Assembly (NCBI RefSeq): GCF_003253705.1
Contig: NZ_QKYU01000022.1
Span: 18,721-82,720 of the forward strand
Reading direction: 5' to 3'
Source: Humitalea rosea
GTDB lineage: Bacteria > Pseudomonadota > Alphaproteobacteria > Acetobacterales > Acetobacteraceae
DNA: 64,000 bases
Below the pieces are notes generated by a model, which worked only from the letters and a program-made list of their open reading frames with translations, was not told the DNA's origin and made no database searches. Below, one piece after another: positions 44,529-52,268 of the stretch. A program made the translations under genes and the position numbers. How positions within the stretch are numbered: position 1 is the first letter of the stretch; each line of letters opens with the position of its first letter.

Positions 44529-45509
44529 TCAGTTCACCGCGAGGTTGGCCGAGCGCGCGATCGTCTGCCAGAGCTGCGCGCTATGGGTCACATAGCTGTC
44601 CAGCTCCGCCGGCGGCACCCTGAGCGGATCGACATAGATCGTGCGCAGGCGCTCATCGAACTCGGGCGTGGCGATGGCCTGCATCGCCGCCTTCAGCCGC
44701 GCGACCACCGGCACCGGCAGGCGGCGGGACCCGAAGGTACCGAACCAGATGCCCATGTCGTAGTCGGGCAGCCCGGATTCCTTCAGCGTCGGCACATCCG
44801 GCAGCGCCGAGGCCCGACTGGCCGTGGTCACCGCCAAGGCCCGGATCGCGCCCGACTTCACATGCGCCGCCGAGGTCGCGGTGGTGTCGAAGGCGAAGTC
44901 GATCTCATTCGACAGCATCGCCGCGACCAGCGGCGAGGAGCCGCGATAGGGGACGTGCGTCGCCTCGATCCCGAAGCCCTGCATGAACAGCACCGCCGAC
45001 ATATGCGACGAACTGCCATTGCCGACCGAGCCGAACAGCAGCGGCTGTGCCTTGGCGGCGGCGACCAGCTCGGCGACCGAGCGCGCCGGCATCCGGCGCG
45101 GCATCACCGAGAGGACATTGGCCACCTCCCCCGTCAGGCCGAGGGGCTGCAAGTCGCGCAGCGCATCGACGCCGCTGGTGGCATAGATCAGCGGATTGAC
45201 GCCGAACAACGCGGTGGTGCCGAGCATCAGCGTATAGCCATCCGGCTCCGCCTGCACCGCCGCCTGGGTGCCGATGTTGCCCCCGGCGCCGCTGCGGTTT
45301 TCGACGATCACGGCCTGATGCAGCTGGCGCCCGAGCGCCTCGGCGATCAGGCGGCCCATGAGGTCGGTCACCCCGCCCGGCGGGTAGGTCACGATCATCC
45401 GCAGCGGACGGTCCGGCGACCAGCTTGCCGGCTGGGCCCGGATCGCGGGGGCGGCGAGAACCACGGGGGCGGCAAGAAGCAGCGAACGGCGATGAAGGCT
45501 CATTGTCAT
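44529..45509 (-). CDS. Tripartite tricarboxylate transporter binding protein (TctC/Bug family)
   Basis: A 326-residue Bug-family periplasmic binding protein: signal peptide (RRSLLLAAPVVLAAPAIRA), then WSPDRPLRMIVTYPPGGVTDLMGRLIAEALG, VIVENRSGAGGNIGTQAA, DGYTLMLGTTALFGVNP and VPYRGSSPLVAAML. These proteins bind carboxylates for TctAB-type permeases; none is adjacent, as is common for this expanded family. GGGAG stands six bases before the ATG at 45509, which decides the start over a second ATG two codons later. Confidence 0.92.
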   Translation of the reverse strand: MTMSLHRRSLLLAAPVVLAAPAIRAQPASWSPDRPLRMIVTYPPGGVTDLMGRLIAEALGRQLHQAVIVENRSGAGGNIGTQAAVQAEPDGYTLMLGTTALFGVNPLIYATSGVDALRDLQPLGLTGEVANVLSVMPRRMPARSVAELVAAAKAQPLLFGSVGNGSSSHMSAVLFMQGFGIEATHVPYRGSSPLVAAMLSNEIDFAFDTTATSAAHVKSGAIRALAVTTASRASALPDVPTLKESGLPDYDMGIWFGTFGSRRLPVPVVARLKAAMQAIATPEFDERLRTIYVDPLRVPPAELDSYVTHSAQLWQTIARSANLAVN

Positions 45510-45563
45510 ATATATCTCCCTGACCGCCTCAGCATGGCTGCGGCTGGTTGGGGTGAGGCTACG

Positions 45564-46211
45564 TCAACGGTGCGCGTCTGGATAATCCCGCCCCGGCCGG
45601 GCCCGATAGGCCGGCAGCGACCAGCCGCGGCGGATCGCCAGCGCGCGCAGCCCGAACCCCACAACGGTGCCCGCCGCCACCGCGGCCTCGCGCCCAGCGC
45701 CCAGATGATAGAGCGCGACGAAGACGGCCGCCCCCAGGGCGGCGGCGGTGGCATAGATCTCCCGCCGCAGGATCAGCGGCAATTCGCCGCAGATGACGTC
45801 GCGCAGGATGCCGCCGAAGGTCGCGGTGATGGTGCCGAGCAGCACCGCCGCCCAAGGGGTGGCGCCATGCCGCTGGGCGGCCTCGGCCCCCAGCACGGCG
45901 AAGAGGGCGAGCCCGATCGCATCGGCCCAGACCAGGACCACGAAGCGCCGTTCCACCAGATGCGCGGCGAAGAAGGTCGCCACGGCCAGCAGCACCGTCA
46001 GTGCCACCATCTCCGGCATGCGCAGCCAGAACACCGGCACCCCGAGCATCAGATCCCGCGCCGTGCCGCCGCCGAAGGCGGTGACCGCCGCGATCAGGAT
46101 GAAGCCAACCGGATCGAGTTCCTTGCGTGAGGCCGTGAGCGCCCCCGCGACGGCAAAGGTCGCGACGCCCAACCAGGTGAAGACAGCGACGAGGGTGCCG
46201 AAGGCCTGCAC
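45564..46211 (-). CDS. Trimeric intracellular cation (TRIC) channel family protein (UPF0126/YicG type)
   Basis: A 215-residue membrane protein with seven predicted helices in two repeats: FTWLGVATFAVAGALTASRKELDPVGFILIAAVTAFGGGTARDLMLG and ADAIGLALFAVLGAEAA...LLGTITATFGGILRDVICGELPLIL. The GGGT-x-RD and GG-x-x-RD motifs are the family signatures; prokaryotic TRIC homologues form trimeric K+-type channels. The start is GTG at 46211, two bases after the MFS gene stop. Confidence 0.87.
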   Translation of the reverse strand: MQAFGTLVAVFTWLGVATFAVAGALTASRKELDPVGFILIAAVTAFGGGTARDLMLGVPVFWLRMPEMVALTVLLAVATFFAAHLVERRFVVLVWADAIGLALFAVLGAEAAQRHGATPWAAVLLGTITATFGGILRDVICGELPLILRREIYATAAALGAAVFVALYHLGAGREAAVAAGTVVGFGLRALAIRRGWSLPAYRARPGRDYPDAHR

Positions 46212-46212
46212 G

Positions 46213-47451
46213 CTACTCGGCGGGAACCACCCCGGAGACCGGCTGGCGCGCCGCGCCATTGCCGAGCCCGGCGCAGAGCAGCGACAGGAGGAGCAGCGCT
46301 GACACCAGTGGCAGCAAAAGCTGCGGATGGCCGGAGTCGAGCAGCCAGCCCATCGGCACCGGCATGATCGCGCCGCCGAGCGGCAGGCCGGAGGAGACGA
46401 AGCCGAAGACCTTGCCGACCTGGCCCGGGGGGGCGGCGTTGCGGAGCATGACGTCGCGCGGGGCGCGGCTCGCCCCCGTGCAGATCCCCGCCACCAGGGC
46501 GATGGCCACGGTGACCGAGGCCGGCATCGGCACGAAGCCGAGCGAGAGCATCAGCGCGACCGCGGCGAGGGTCAGGCCGGTGACGAAGACCATCAGGCTC
46601 TCGATGCGGCCTTGGGTCCGGTCGTTGAACCAGCCGCCGACCAGCGTCCCGCCGGTGGCCCCGACCATGTAGCCGGTCAGCAGCATCGAGGCGATCGCGA
46701 GCGGCGTGTCCCACAGCGTCTGCATCAGCGTGATGATGAAGGCGGTGAAGCCCGAGCCGGCCATGGAGGAGAGCAGGAAGAAGGCGAAGAACAGCAGGAT
46801 CGGCCGCGACAGCAGCAACTCCCGCCCCGACATCGCGGGGCCGGTGTCGCGGCTCTTGGGCTGGTCCTTCAGGATGCGGGATTGCCACAGGATGGCGCCC
46901 ACCACCGGCACGCCGAGCAGCCCGACCGAGAGCAGCGCGCCGCGCCAGTCGAAGACGAGCAGCAGCAGCGCGACCGTGGGCGGCGCCAGCGCGAAGCCGA
47001 GGTTGCCGGTGAAGGTATGCAGCGCGAAGGCGCGGCCCATGCGCGACTTGTCCACGCTGCCCGCCAGGATCGCGTAATCGGCCGGGTGGATCACGCTGTT
47101 GCCGACGCCCGAGAGCACCGCCAGCGCCACGATCCAGCCGAAGCTCGGGGCAAAGGCCATGGCCGAGATCGACAGCGCCATCAGCAACGTGCCGCCGACC
47201 AGGAAGCGGCGCGCGCCATACCTGTCCACCATGAAGCCGATCGGCGTCTGGCCGAGGGCCGTCACGCCGCTCATCAGCGCGATCGACAGGCCGAGGGTGG
47301 CGAAGGAGACGTCGAACGCATCGCGCCAGGCCAGGAACAGCGGCGGCAGGCAGAGCATGTAGAAATGCGAGAGGAAATGCCCGGTCCCGATCAGGGCGAC
47401 GATGGCCCAATCCTTGGCGGGGGGCTCGGTCCTGTCTGCGGCGGTGTCCAT
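46213..47451 (-). CDS. MFS transporter, fosmidomycin-resistance-like
   Basis: A 412-residue protein with twelve membrane segments. The N-terminal IGTGHFLSHFYMLCLPPLFLAWRDAF and SGVGNSVIHPADYAIL are characteristic of the Fsr-like branch, and GFMVDRYGARRFLVGG is the MFS loop 2-3 motif. It probably exports a drug or metabolite. It is followed immediately by the TRIC-type channel gene, so the two are co-transcribed. Confidence 0.87.
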   Translation of the reverse strand: MDTAADRTEPPAKDWAIVALIGTGHFLSHFYMLCLPPLFLAWRDAFDVSFATLGLSIALMSGVTALGQTPIGFMVDRYGARRFLVGGTLLMALSISAMAFAPSFGWIVALAVLSGVGNSVIHPADYAILAGSVDKSRMGRAFALHTFTGNLGFALAPPTVALLLLVFDWRGALLSVGLLGVPVVGAILWQSRILKDQPKSRDTGPAMSGRELLLSRPILLFFAFFLLSSMAGSGFTAFIITLMQTLWDTPLAIASMLLTGYMVGATGGTLVGGWFNDRTQGRIESLMVFVTGLTLAAVALMLSLGFVPMPASVTVAIALVAGICTGASRAPRDVMLRNAAPPGQVGKVFGFVSSGLPLGGAIMPVPMGWLLDSGHPQLLLPLVSALLLLSLLCAGLGNGAARQPVSGVVPAE

Positions 47452-47519
47452 CGGGCGAACCCTGTTCTCGGCGTCTGCCCGATCTCTGCGCCCAAGCGGG
47501 CGGGGAGGTCAATCCGGGG

Positions 47520-48374
47520 TCAGATCGGCGTCAGCGCCTGTTCGCGGATGATGGAGACCAGCGGCTCCACAAGCTGGCTGCGCCCCGCGGCATCGCCGAA
47601 AATCGCCATCTCGGCGGTGCCGAGCGGGGGCAGGCCGGGGAACTCCACCAGCCCCTCCGGCATCCCCGAGCGGCCGAGCACGGTCGCGGCCAGCCCCGCC
47701 TGGGCCGCCGCCGCGACGCCGAGCAGGCTGGCGGAGACATAGGTGACCTCGAAGGCGATGCCGGCGCGGGCCAGGGCCGCCAGCGCGCGGTCGCGGAACA
47801 TGCAGCCCTGCGGCAGCATCGCCACCGGCAGCGGGCGCCCAGGGGGGGCGGACCAGCCGGGGGCGGCGACCCAGACCACCGGCTCGGTCCAGATCGCGCG
47901 GCCTTCCGTCTCGCCATCGCGGCGCTTGCCGAGCACGAGGTCGAGCCGCCCGGCCTGCGCCTCGGCGCGCAACTCATGGCTGCGGCCGACCTCGACCTCC
48001 AGGATCACATCGGGGAAGAGGGCGGCGAACCGCGCCAGCACCGGGGCCAGGCTGCGCGGGATGAAATGATCGGCGACGCCCAGCCGCAGCCGGCCCGTCA
48101 CCGGCGGCGCGATCATCCGCCGCACCGCCTCGTCGTTCAGCGCCAGCATCCGCCGCGCATAGGCGAGCAGGGTCTCGCCCTCCCGCGTCAGGCTGCTGCG
48201 GCGGCTGGTGCGGGCGAGGACGGGGCGGCCGAGCACATCCTCCAGCCGCTTCACCTTGAGGCTGACGGCCGATTGGGTCAGGCCGAGCGCCTGGCCGGCG
48301 GCGGTGAAGCCGCCGCGTTCGGCCACCTGCACGAAGCAGCGCAACAGATCGAGATCGAGGTCGGGCACGCGCAT
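47520..48374 (-). CDS. LysR-family transcriptional regulator
   Basis: A 284-residue LysR protein. The N-terminal winged helix (LDLDLLRCFVQVAERGGFTAAGQALGLTQSAVSLKVKRLEDVLG) is complete, followed by a type 2 periplasmic-binding-fold effector domain (GRLRLGVADHF from about residue 90). It lies just upstream of the MFS/TRIC genes on the same strand with a 68-base gap, so it may regulate them; LysR genes more often control a divergent neighbour, which here would be none. Effector unknown. Confidence 0.92.
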   Translation of the reverse strand: MRVPDLDLDLLRCFVQVAERGGFTAAGQALGLTQSAVSLKVKRLEDVLGRPVLARTSRRSSLTREGETLLAYARRMLALNDEAVRRMIAPPVTGRLRLGVADHFIPRSLAPVLARFAALFPDVILEVEVGRSHELRAEAQAGRLDLVLGKRRDGETEGRAIWTEPVVWVAAPGWSAPPGRPLPVAMLPQGCMFRDRALAALARAGIAFEVTYVSASLLGVAAAAQAGLAATVLGRSGMPEGLVEFPGLPPLGTAEMAIFGDAAGRSQLVEPLVSIIREQALTPI

Positions 48375-48411
48375 CGGGGTGACCGATGGGCGCGCCCGCG
48401 CCTGCCGTCAA

Positions 48412-49137
48412 TCAGACGTTGTCGTCGTAATCGCCGCCGCCATCGGAGGCGCCGCCATCATAGCCGGCGTTGTCGTAGCCGGCGGCGGTGTCGTCATAGG
48501 AGCCGGCGGCGTCGTTGCTGGCCTGCTGCCCGCCCGGATCGGTCCAGGGCGAGGCGGTGTTGACCTGCTCCTGCCCGAAGCTGCCGGCCTGATCGGCAAC
48601 GCCGGTCGCCGCATGGGCGGCACCGCCGCTGAACATCCCCATCAGCGCATTGCCGAGCACCATGCCACCCGCGACCCCCGCCGCGGTCATCAGCGCGGTG
48701 CCGAGGAAGCCCGAGCCGCCGCCCTGCTGGAACATGCCCGGCGCGCCGCCGGGCTGGGCCATCGGCATCGGCCGCGGCGGCATCTGGCGCTGCTGGCCAC
48801 CGCCGCCGCCGAACATGCCGAAGAGCCCGCCGCGCTGGGGCTGCTGCTGCTGCGTGGCATGCAGCCTCCATTCCAGATCCTGGATGCGGTTCTGGGCCTC
48901 GACCAGGGCCGCCTCGGTCACGAAGGCGGTCTGGGTCAGGCGGTAGCGCGCCTCGGGGTGGCGGGCGAAGAGGTTGGCGATCAGCGCATCGGCCTCCGCA
49001 TCCACGGGCGGCAGCACGGGGGCAGTGGCGGCCGTGCTCGGCACGCCACCCCAAGGGCTGGCGGCGGGGCGCGCGGCCTGAGCGCCAGCCACCCGCTCCA
49101 CGAAGCTGGTGATGATGCGGCGTTCCTCGTCGGTCAT
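48412..49137 (-). CDS. DUF2076 family protein
   Basis: A 241-residue protein. The N-terminal TDEERRIITSFVERVAGAQ, the VDAEADALIANLFARHPEARYRLTQTAFVTEAALVEAQNRIQDLEW segment and the Gly-rich centre (GFLGTALMTAAGVAGGMVLGNALMGMFSG) define DUF2076. A Gln/Gly/Pro-rich stretch and an acidic Gly/Tyr/Asp-rich tail (YDDTAAGYDNAGYDGG) surround them. It may be a membrane-associated periplasmic or ligand-binding protein; function unknown. The start at 49137 is supported by the conserved MTDEER beginning. Confidence 0.85.
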   Translation of the reverse strand: MTDEERRIITSFVERVAGAQAARPAASPWGGVPSTAATAPVLPPVDAEADALIANLFARHPEARYRLTQTAFVTEAALVEAQNRIQDLEWRLHATQQQQPQRGGLFGMFGGGGGQQRQMPPRPMPMAQPGGAPGMFQQGGGSGFLGTALMTAAGVAGGMVLGNALMGMFSGGAAHAATGVADQAGSFGQEQVNTASPWTDPGGQQASNDAAGSYDDTAAGYDNAGYDGGASDGGGDYDDNV

Positions 49138-49253
49138 TGTCGTGCGGCCTCTCCCGGGCCCGGCGAGTCGCCGGGTAAACATAAACTGTGAGTCATCTGG
49201 CGCGGGGCCCGAGCCGCATCAAGCGGTGATTTCGTTTCACGCGCCCGGGTTCG

Positions 49254-49709
49254 TCACGCGCCCGGGGCGGAGCCTGGCACCCCGGCCTTCGGCAGGCCGA
49301 GGCGTCCCCATTCGATCACCGGGCAACGGTCCATCACGACCACGAGCCCCGCCGCGCGGGCGCGGCCGGCCGCGGCCTGGTCCAGCACCCCCAGCTGGAG
49401 CCAGACGGCGCGGGCGCCGAGGGCAATGGCGGCATCCACCGCCTCCCCGGCCTGCTCGCTGCGGCGGAACACATCCACGAGGTCGAGGGGGGTGGCGTCC
49501 TCCAGGCTCGCGACGGTTTCGGCGCCATGCAGCACCTTGCCGGCAAGCATGGGGTTCACCGGGGTGACGGCATAGCCGCGCGCGACCAGGAAGCCGGCCA
49601 CGCCGAAGGAGGCCCGTTCGGGCCGGTCGGAGGCACCGACCACGGCGATGCGCCGCGTGCTGCGCAACAGGGTGCGGATATCATCGTCGGAGAGGTCGTC
49701 GGCTGCCAT
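49254..49709 (-). CDS. CoA-binding domain protein (YccU type)
   Basis: A 151-residue Rossmann-fold protein: IRTLLRSTRRIAVVGASDRPERASFGVAGFLVARGYAVTPVNP at the N-terminus, DLVDVFRRSEQAGEAVDAAIALGARAVWLQLGV in the middle and GLVVVMDRCPVIEW at the end. These stand-alone CoA_binding proteins (YccU-like) bind CoA or a nucleotide; their biological role is unclear. A possible LexA box lies 47 bases upstream of the start and could belong to this gene or to the divergent small gene. Confidence 0.87.
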   Translation of the reverse strand: MAADDLSDDDIRTLLRSTRRIAVVGASDRPERASFGVAGFLVARGYAVTPVNPMLAGKVLHGAETVASLEDATPLDLVDVFRRSEQAGEAVDAAIALGARAVWLQLGVLDQAAAGRARAAGLVVVMDRCPVIEWGRLGLPKAGVPGSAPGA

Positions 49710-49756
49710 GCGGCGCAGCTTGCGCCCTGCGGCGGGGCGAAGAAAGCCCATCCCCG

Positions 49757-49771
49757 GTTCAGTTTTTGTTC
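49757..49771. promoter_or_regulatory. Possible LexA (SOS) box, GTTC-N7-GTTC
   Basis: GTTCAGTTTTTGTTC fits the alphaproteobacterial LexA site GTTC-N7-GTTC with a T-rich spacer. It lies in the divergent intergenic region between the CoA-binding gene (minus) and a small plus-strand gene with a strong ribosome binding site. One such match in a 64-kb window is about what chance would give at this base composition, so its promoter position is the main support. Confidence 0.45.
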
Positions 49772-49857
49772 ACGGTTCCCTGCGAGGCTCCCCTTGGGCC
49801 CGGACTTCCCCGGCCAAGGCAACACCGCCCCAAAACGGGGCGCGAACAGGAGGCAGG

Positions 49858-50094
49858 ATGCCCCCAAGCTTTGCAGGCGCGGATTGGGTTGGTCCCGATT
49901 GGGTTGGCCCCGACGCGCAATGGCTCGCGGCACTGCGGGCCGAATGGCTGGACCCGGCGCAGCATCGCCTGTCCCGCGCCCTAACCGATGTGGCCGGCAC
50001 GGATCCCGCGCCGGCCACGATCACTCCCTTGTTCCGGGCGGGCTACGCCTGGATCAGGGAGTCGGGGATGGTGACGCCCTTGCCGCGGAAATAA
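49858..50094 (+). CDS. Small hypothetical protein, possibly SOS-controlled
   Basis: A 78-residue ORF with one of the best ribosome binding sites in the window (AGGAGG five bases before ATG) and a hairpin CGCCCC/GGGGCG (49826-49842) just upstream. The N-terminus is Trp-rich and contains a repeated DWVGP encoded by a 15-base tandem duplication (49882-49911), then WLAALRAEWLDPAQHRL. The last 50 bases overlap the 3' end of the convergent TAXI gene, so the natural protein may be shorter or the gene truncated. No family is recognised. Confidence 0.4.
   Translation: MPPSFAGADWVGPDWVGPDAQWLAALRAEWLDPAQHRLSRALTDVAGTDPAPATITPLFRAGYAWIRESGMVTPLPRK
49882..49911 (+). repeat. 15-bp tandem duplication
   Basis: Two adjacent copies of GATTGGGTTGGTCCC, the second with one change (C for T at the twelfth base). 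In the small ORF this encodes DWVGP twice. It looks like a recent slippage event. Confidence 0.8.
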
Positions 50095-51029
50095 CGCGCG
50101 GCCCCCGGGTGGAACGGCAGGAAGGAGTTTTTGGTGGCGTTGGCGTTCAACGTCTGCTTCGCCGCCGAGATCGCCTGGACCAGCCGCGAGTTGTTCTCCA
50201 TCACCGCCTCGACGATGGCGAAGGCGACCTCCTCGGGCAGGCTCTTGTGCCCGATCGCGAAGTTGAACATGCCGACTACCGAGAGGTCGCGGCCGGAGGT
50301 GCGATAGGTATCCTTCTCCACCACGCCGGCCGAAAGCTCCGGCATCGCGGCGGTCAACTTGGCGATCTCCTCGGCGGTGAAGTCGAGGAAGGCGACATCG
50401 CCCTGGGTCTCGGCCTCGCTGAACGCCGGGATCGGCACGCCGGAGGCGAAGAGGAAGGCATCCAGCAGCCCGTCCTGCAACTGGCCCGTCATGTCCGAGC
50501 CCGAGCCGTAGCGTATCGCCGAGGGCGTGATGCGCAGCGTGTTCATGATCAGCGGGAAGTAGGTCCCGGGCGTGCCGCCACGCGGGCCGACGCCGATCGA
50601 CTTGCCGTTCAAATCCGACATCTTGGTGATGCCCGAACGCTTCAGCGCGATGCCGTGGAAGGGGGTGTCATACATCGGGAACAGCGCGCGGATGTCGCGG
50701 AACTTGTTACCCTGCGTCCATTCGCCCACGCCATTCCAGGCCTGCAGCGCGACGCCCATGGTCACCATGCCGAGCTCGACCTCGCGCCGCTGCACCAGGA
50801 TGATGTTCTGGTTCGGGCCCTGGGTCGCGCGGTAGGAGATGTTGATCCCGGTCATTTCCGCCGCGATCTGGCCCCAGGCGGGGCCATAGAGCGCATAGGT
50901 GCCGCCCGGTGCGGCGGTGCCCATGTTCAGGGCCCGTGGCCAGGGCGGGTTGCGCGGCTGGGCGAAAACCAGGGTCGGCGCGGCGATGAGGGCGGAGGCG
51001 GCGGCGAGAAGCCCGCGACGGTCCATCAT
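50043..51029 (-). CDS. TAXI-family TRAP transporter solute-binding protein
   Basis: A 328-residue binding protein: signal peptide (RRGLLAAASALIAAPTLVFA), then LNMGTAAPGGTYALYGPAWGQIAAEM, YRATQGPNQNIILVQRREVELGMVTMGVA and GVGPRGGTPGTYFPLIMNTL, all typical of TAXI proteins (TRAP-associated extracytoplasmic immunogenic). They feed fused TRAP permeases; none is adjacent. ATG at 51029 has GGGAG eight bases upstream. A hairpin GTGGCCGGC/GCCGGCCAC (49990-50018) beyond the stop may end the transcript. Confidence 0.9.
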   Translation of the reverse strand: MMDRRGLLAAASALIAAPTLVFAQPRNPPWPRALNMGTAAPGGTYALYGPAWGQIAAEMTGINISYRATQGPNQNIILVQRREVELGMVTMGVALQAWNGVGEWTQGNKFRDIRALFPMYDTPFHGIALKRSGITKMSDLNGKSIGVGPRGGTPGTYFPLIMNTLRITPSAIRYGSGSDMTGQLQDGLLDAFLFASGVPIPAFSEAETQGDVAFLDFTAEEIAKLTAAMPELSAGVVEKDTYRTSGRDLSVVGMFNFAIGHKSLPEEVAFAIVEAVMENNSRLVQAISAAKQTLNANATKNSFLPFHPGAARYFRGKGVTIPDSLIQA

Positions 51030-51144
51030 GAAAACTCTCCCTTGGTTCGGCCCGCTCTCTCGGCGGGGCATAGGTCTTGTTACCCGCAAGAAAGGTATCG
51101 GGGGAAGGCCCCACGGGTGCTTGCATCAAAAGCCGGCCCGCGCG

Positions 51145-51579
51145 ATGGGCTCGCGTGTGATTCATCTCCTGAAACTCTCCGTCGGCACCCGTGATGTGGC
51201 GGGTCTCGCTGAATGGCAGGCGCTGCGCGGCGTCACCGACCCGCCGCTGCGCCATCAGACGCGCCAGAAACCCAAGCGATCGGCCGAGATCGAGGATGGG
51301 GGGTCGATCTACTGGGTCATCACCGGCTTCGTCCGCGTGCGGCAACGCATCCTGGAAATCCGCGATGAGGCCTGGGACGACGGCACCAGCTGCGCCGGGC
51401 TGGTGCTGCATCCCGAACTGATCCCGGTCGCGGCCCGCCCGGTCAAGCCCTTCCAGGGCTGGCGCTATCTGGCGCCGGAGGCCGCACCGCCCGACATCGA
51501 CCCGATGGCGGCGGCGGCGGGAATCGACGCGCTGCCGGCCGAACTGCGCGAAGCCTTGCGGGCGCTCGGCCTGCTGTGA
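51145..51579 (+). CDS. DUF1489 family protein
   Basis: A 144-residue protein with the DUF1489 features: IHLLKLSVGTRDVAGLAEWQALR at the N-terminus, TRQKPKRSAEIEDGGSIYWVITGFVRVRQRILEI in the middle and AARPVKPFQGWRYLAPEAAPPD near the C-terminus. This is a widespread alphaproteobacterial family of unknown function. GTG at 51157 is an alternative start that would begin nearer the conserved region. It is divergent from the TAXI gene and convergent with the Ehr-type cluster. Confidence 0.88.
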   Translation: MGSRVIHLLKLSVGTRDVAGLAEWQALRGVTDPPLRHQTRQKPKRSAEIEDGGSIYWVITGFVRVRQRILEIRDEAWDDGTSCAGLVLHPELIPVAARPVKPFQGWRYLAPEAAPPDIDPMAAAAGIDALPAELREALRALGLL

Positions 51580-51707
51580 CCGCGCATGACGCGGCCTTCA
51601 GCTACCGCCCATCCCGCCCTGAGGCGGCCAGGTCCAGGCTCCCATTCCGGAGCTGACCGCAACCCGGCAGGTCAGCGCCGATCCGATTCGGCCATATGGG
51701 GGGATTG

Positions 51708-52268
51708 TCAGGGCCCGCCGGCCTGGCCGGCCGGTCCCTTTTTCGGCTCCGGCGCATTCGCTGCCAGCAGCGCCAAGAGCCCCTCGATCAGCGCCATGGG
51801 CGAGGGCGGGCAGCCCGGGATCAGCAGATCGACCGGCACCACCGCATCGGTGCCCCCGGCGACGGCCGGCGAGCCCTTGAACACCCCGCCATCCACCGCG
51901 CAATCCCCGGCCGCGACCACCCATTTCGGATCGGGCGTGGCGGCATAGGCGATGGCCAGCGCCTCGGCCATGTTGCGCGTGGTGGGGCCGGTGACCAGCA
52001 GCACATCCGCATGGCGGGGGCTGGCGACGAAGCGCAGGCCGAAGCGCTCCAGATCATGCAGCAGGTTGCTGGTCGCATGCACCTCCAGCTCGCAGCCGTT
52101 GCAGGAGCCGGCATCGACATGGCGGATCGACAGCGACCGGCCGAGCCGGGTTCCCGCGGCGGCCTCCAGCCGTGCGACCAGGGCCGCGACCGTGCCGTCC
52201 GGTGGCGGCGCCACGGATTCGGCGATGGGGCGCGAGAGCAGCGACCGGGCGAGGCGGGGCCAGAGCAT
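51708..52268 (-). CDS. HyfI/NuoB-like Fe-S subunit of an Ehr-type complex
   Basis: A 186-residue small subunit with all four [4Fe-4S] ligands expected of group 4 hydrogenases and complex I (N2 cluster): C56 and C59 in SCNGCE, C123 in GDCAVDGG and C153 in PGCPPSP. The first two are arranged CxxC as in hydrogenases, not CC as in NuoB. It should pass electrons at the foot of the membrane arm. It is the last gene of the six-gene cluster and its ATG shares one base with the stop of the large subunit (TAATG). Confidence 0.88.
   Translation of the reverse strand: MLWPRLARSLLSRPIAESVAPPPDGTVAALVARLEAAAGTRLGRSLSIRHVDAGSCNGCELEVHATSNLLHDLERFGLRFVASPRHADVLLVTGPTTRNMAEALAIAYAATPDPKWVVAAGDCAVDGGVFKGSPAVAGGTDAVVPVDLLIPGCPPSPMALIEGLLALLAANAPEPKKGPAGQAGGP

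Noticed and set aside
44529..45509. Complete tripartite tricarboxylate transporter locus
   Set aside because: Only the TctC/Bug binding protein is present. The neighbouring TRIC-type channel and MFS genes are unrelated to TctA or TctB.
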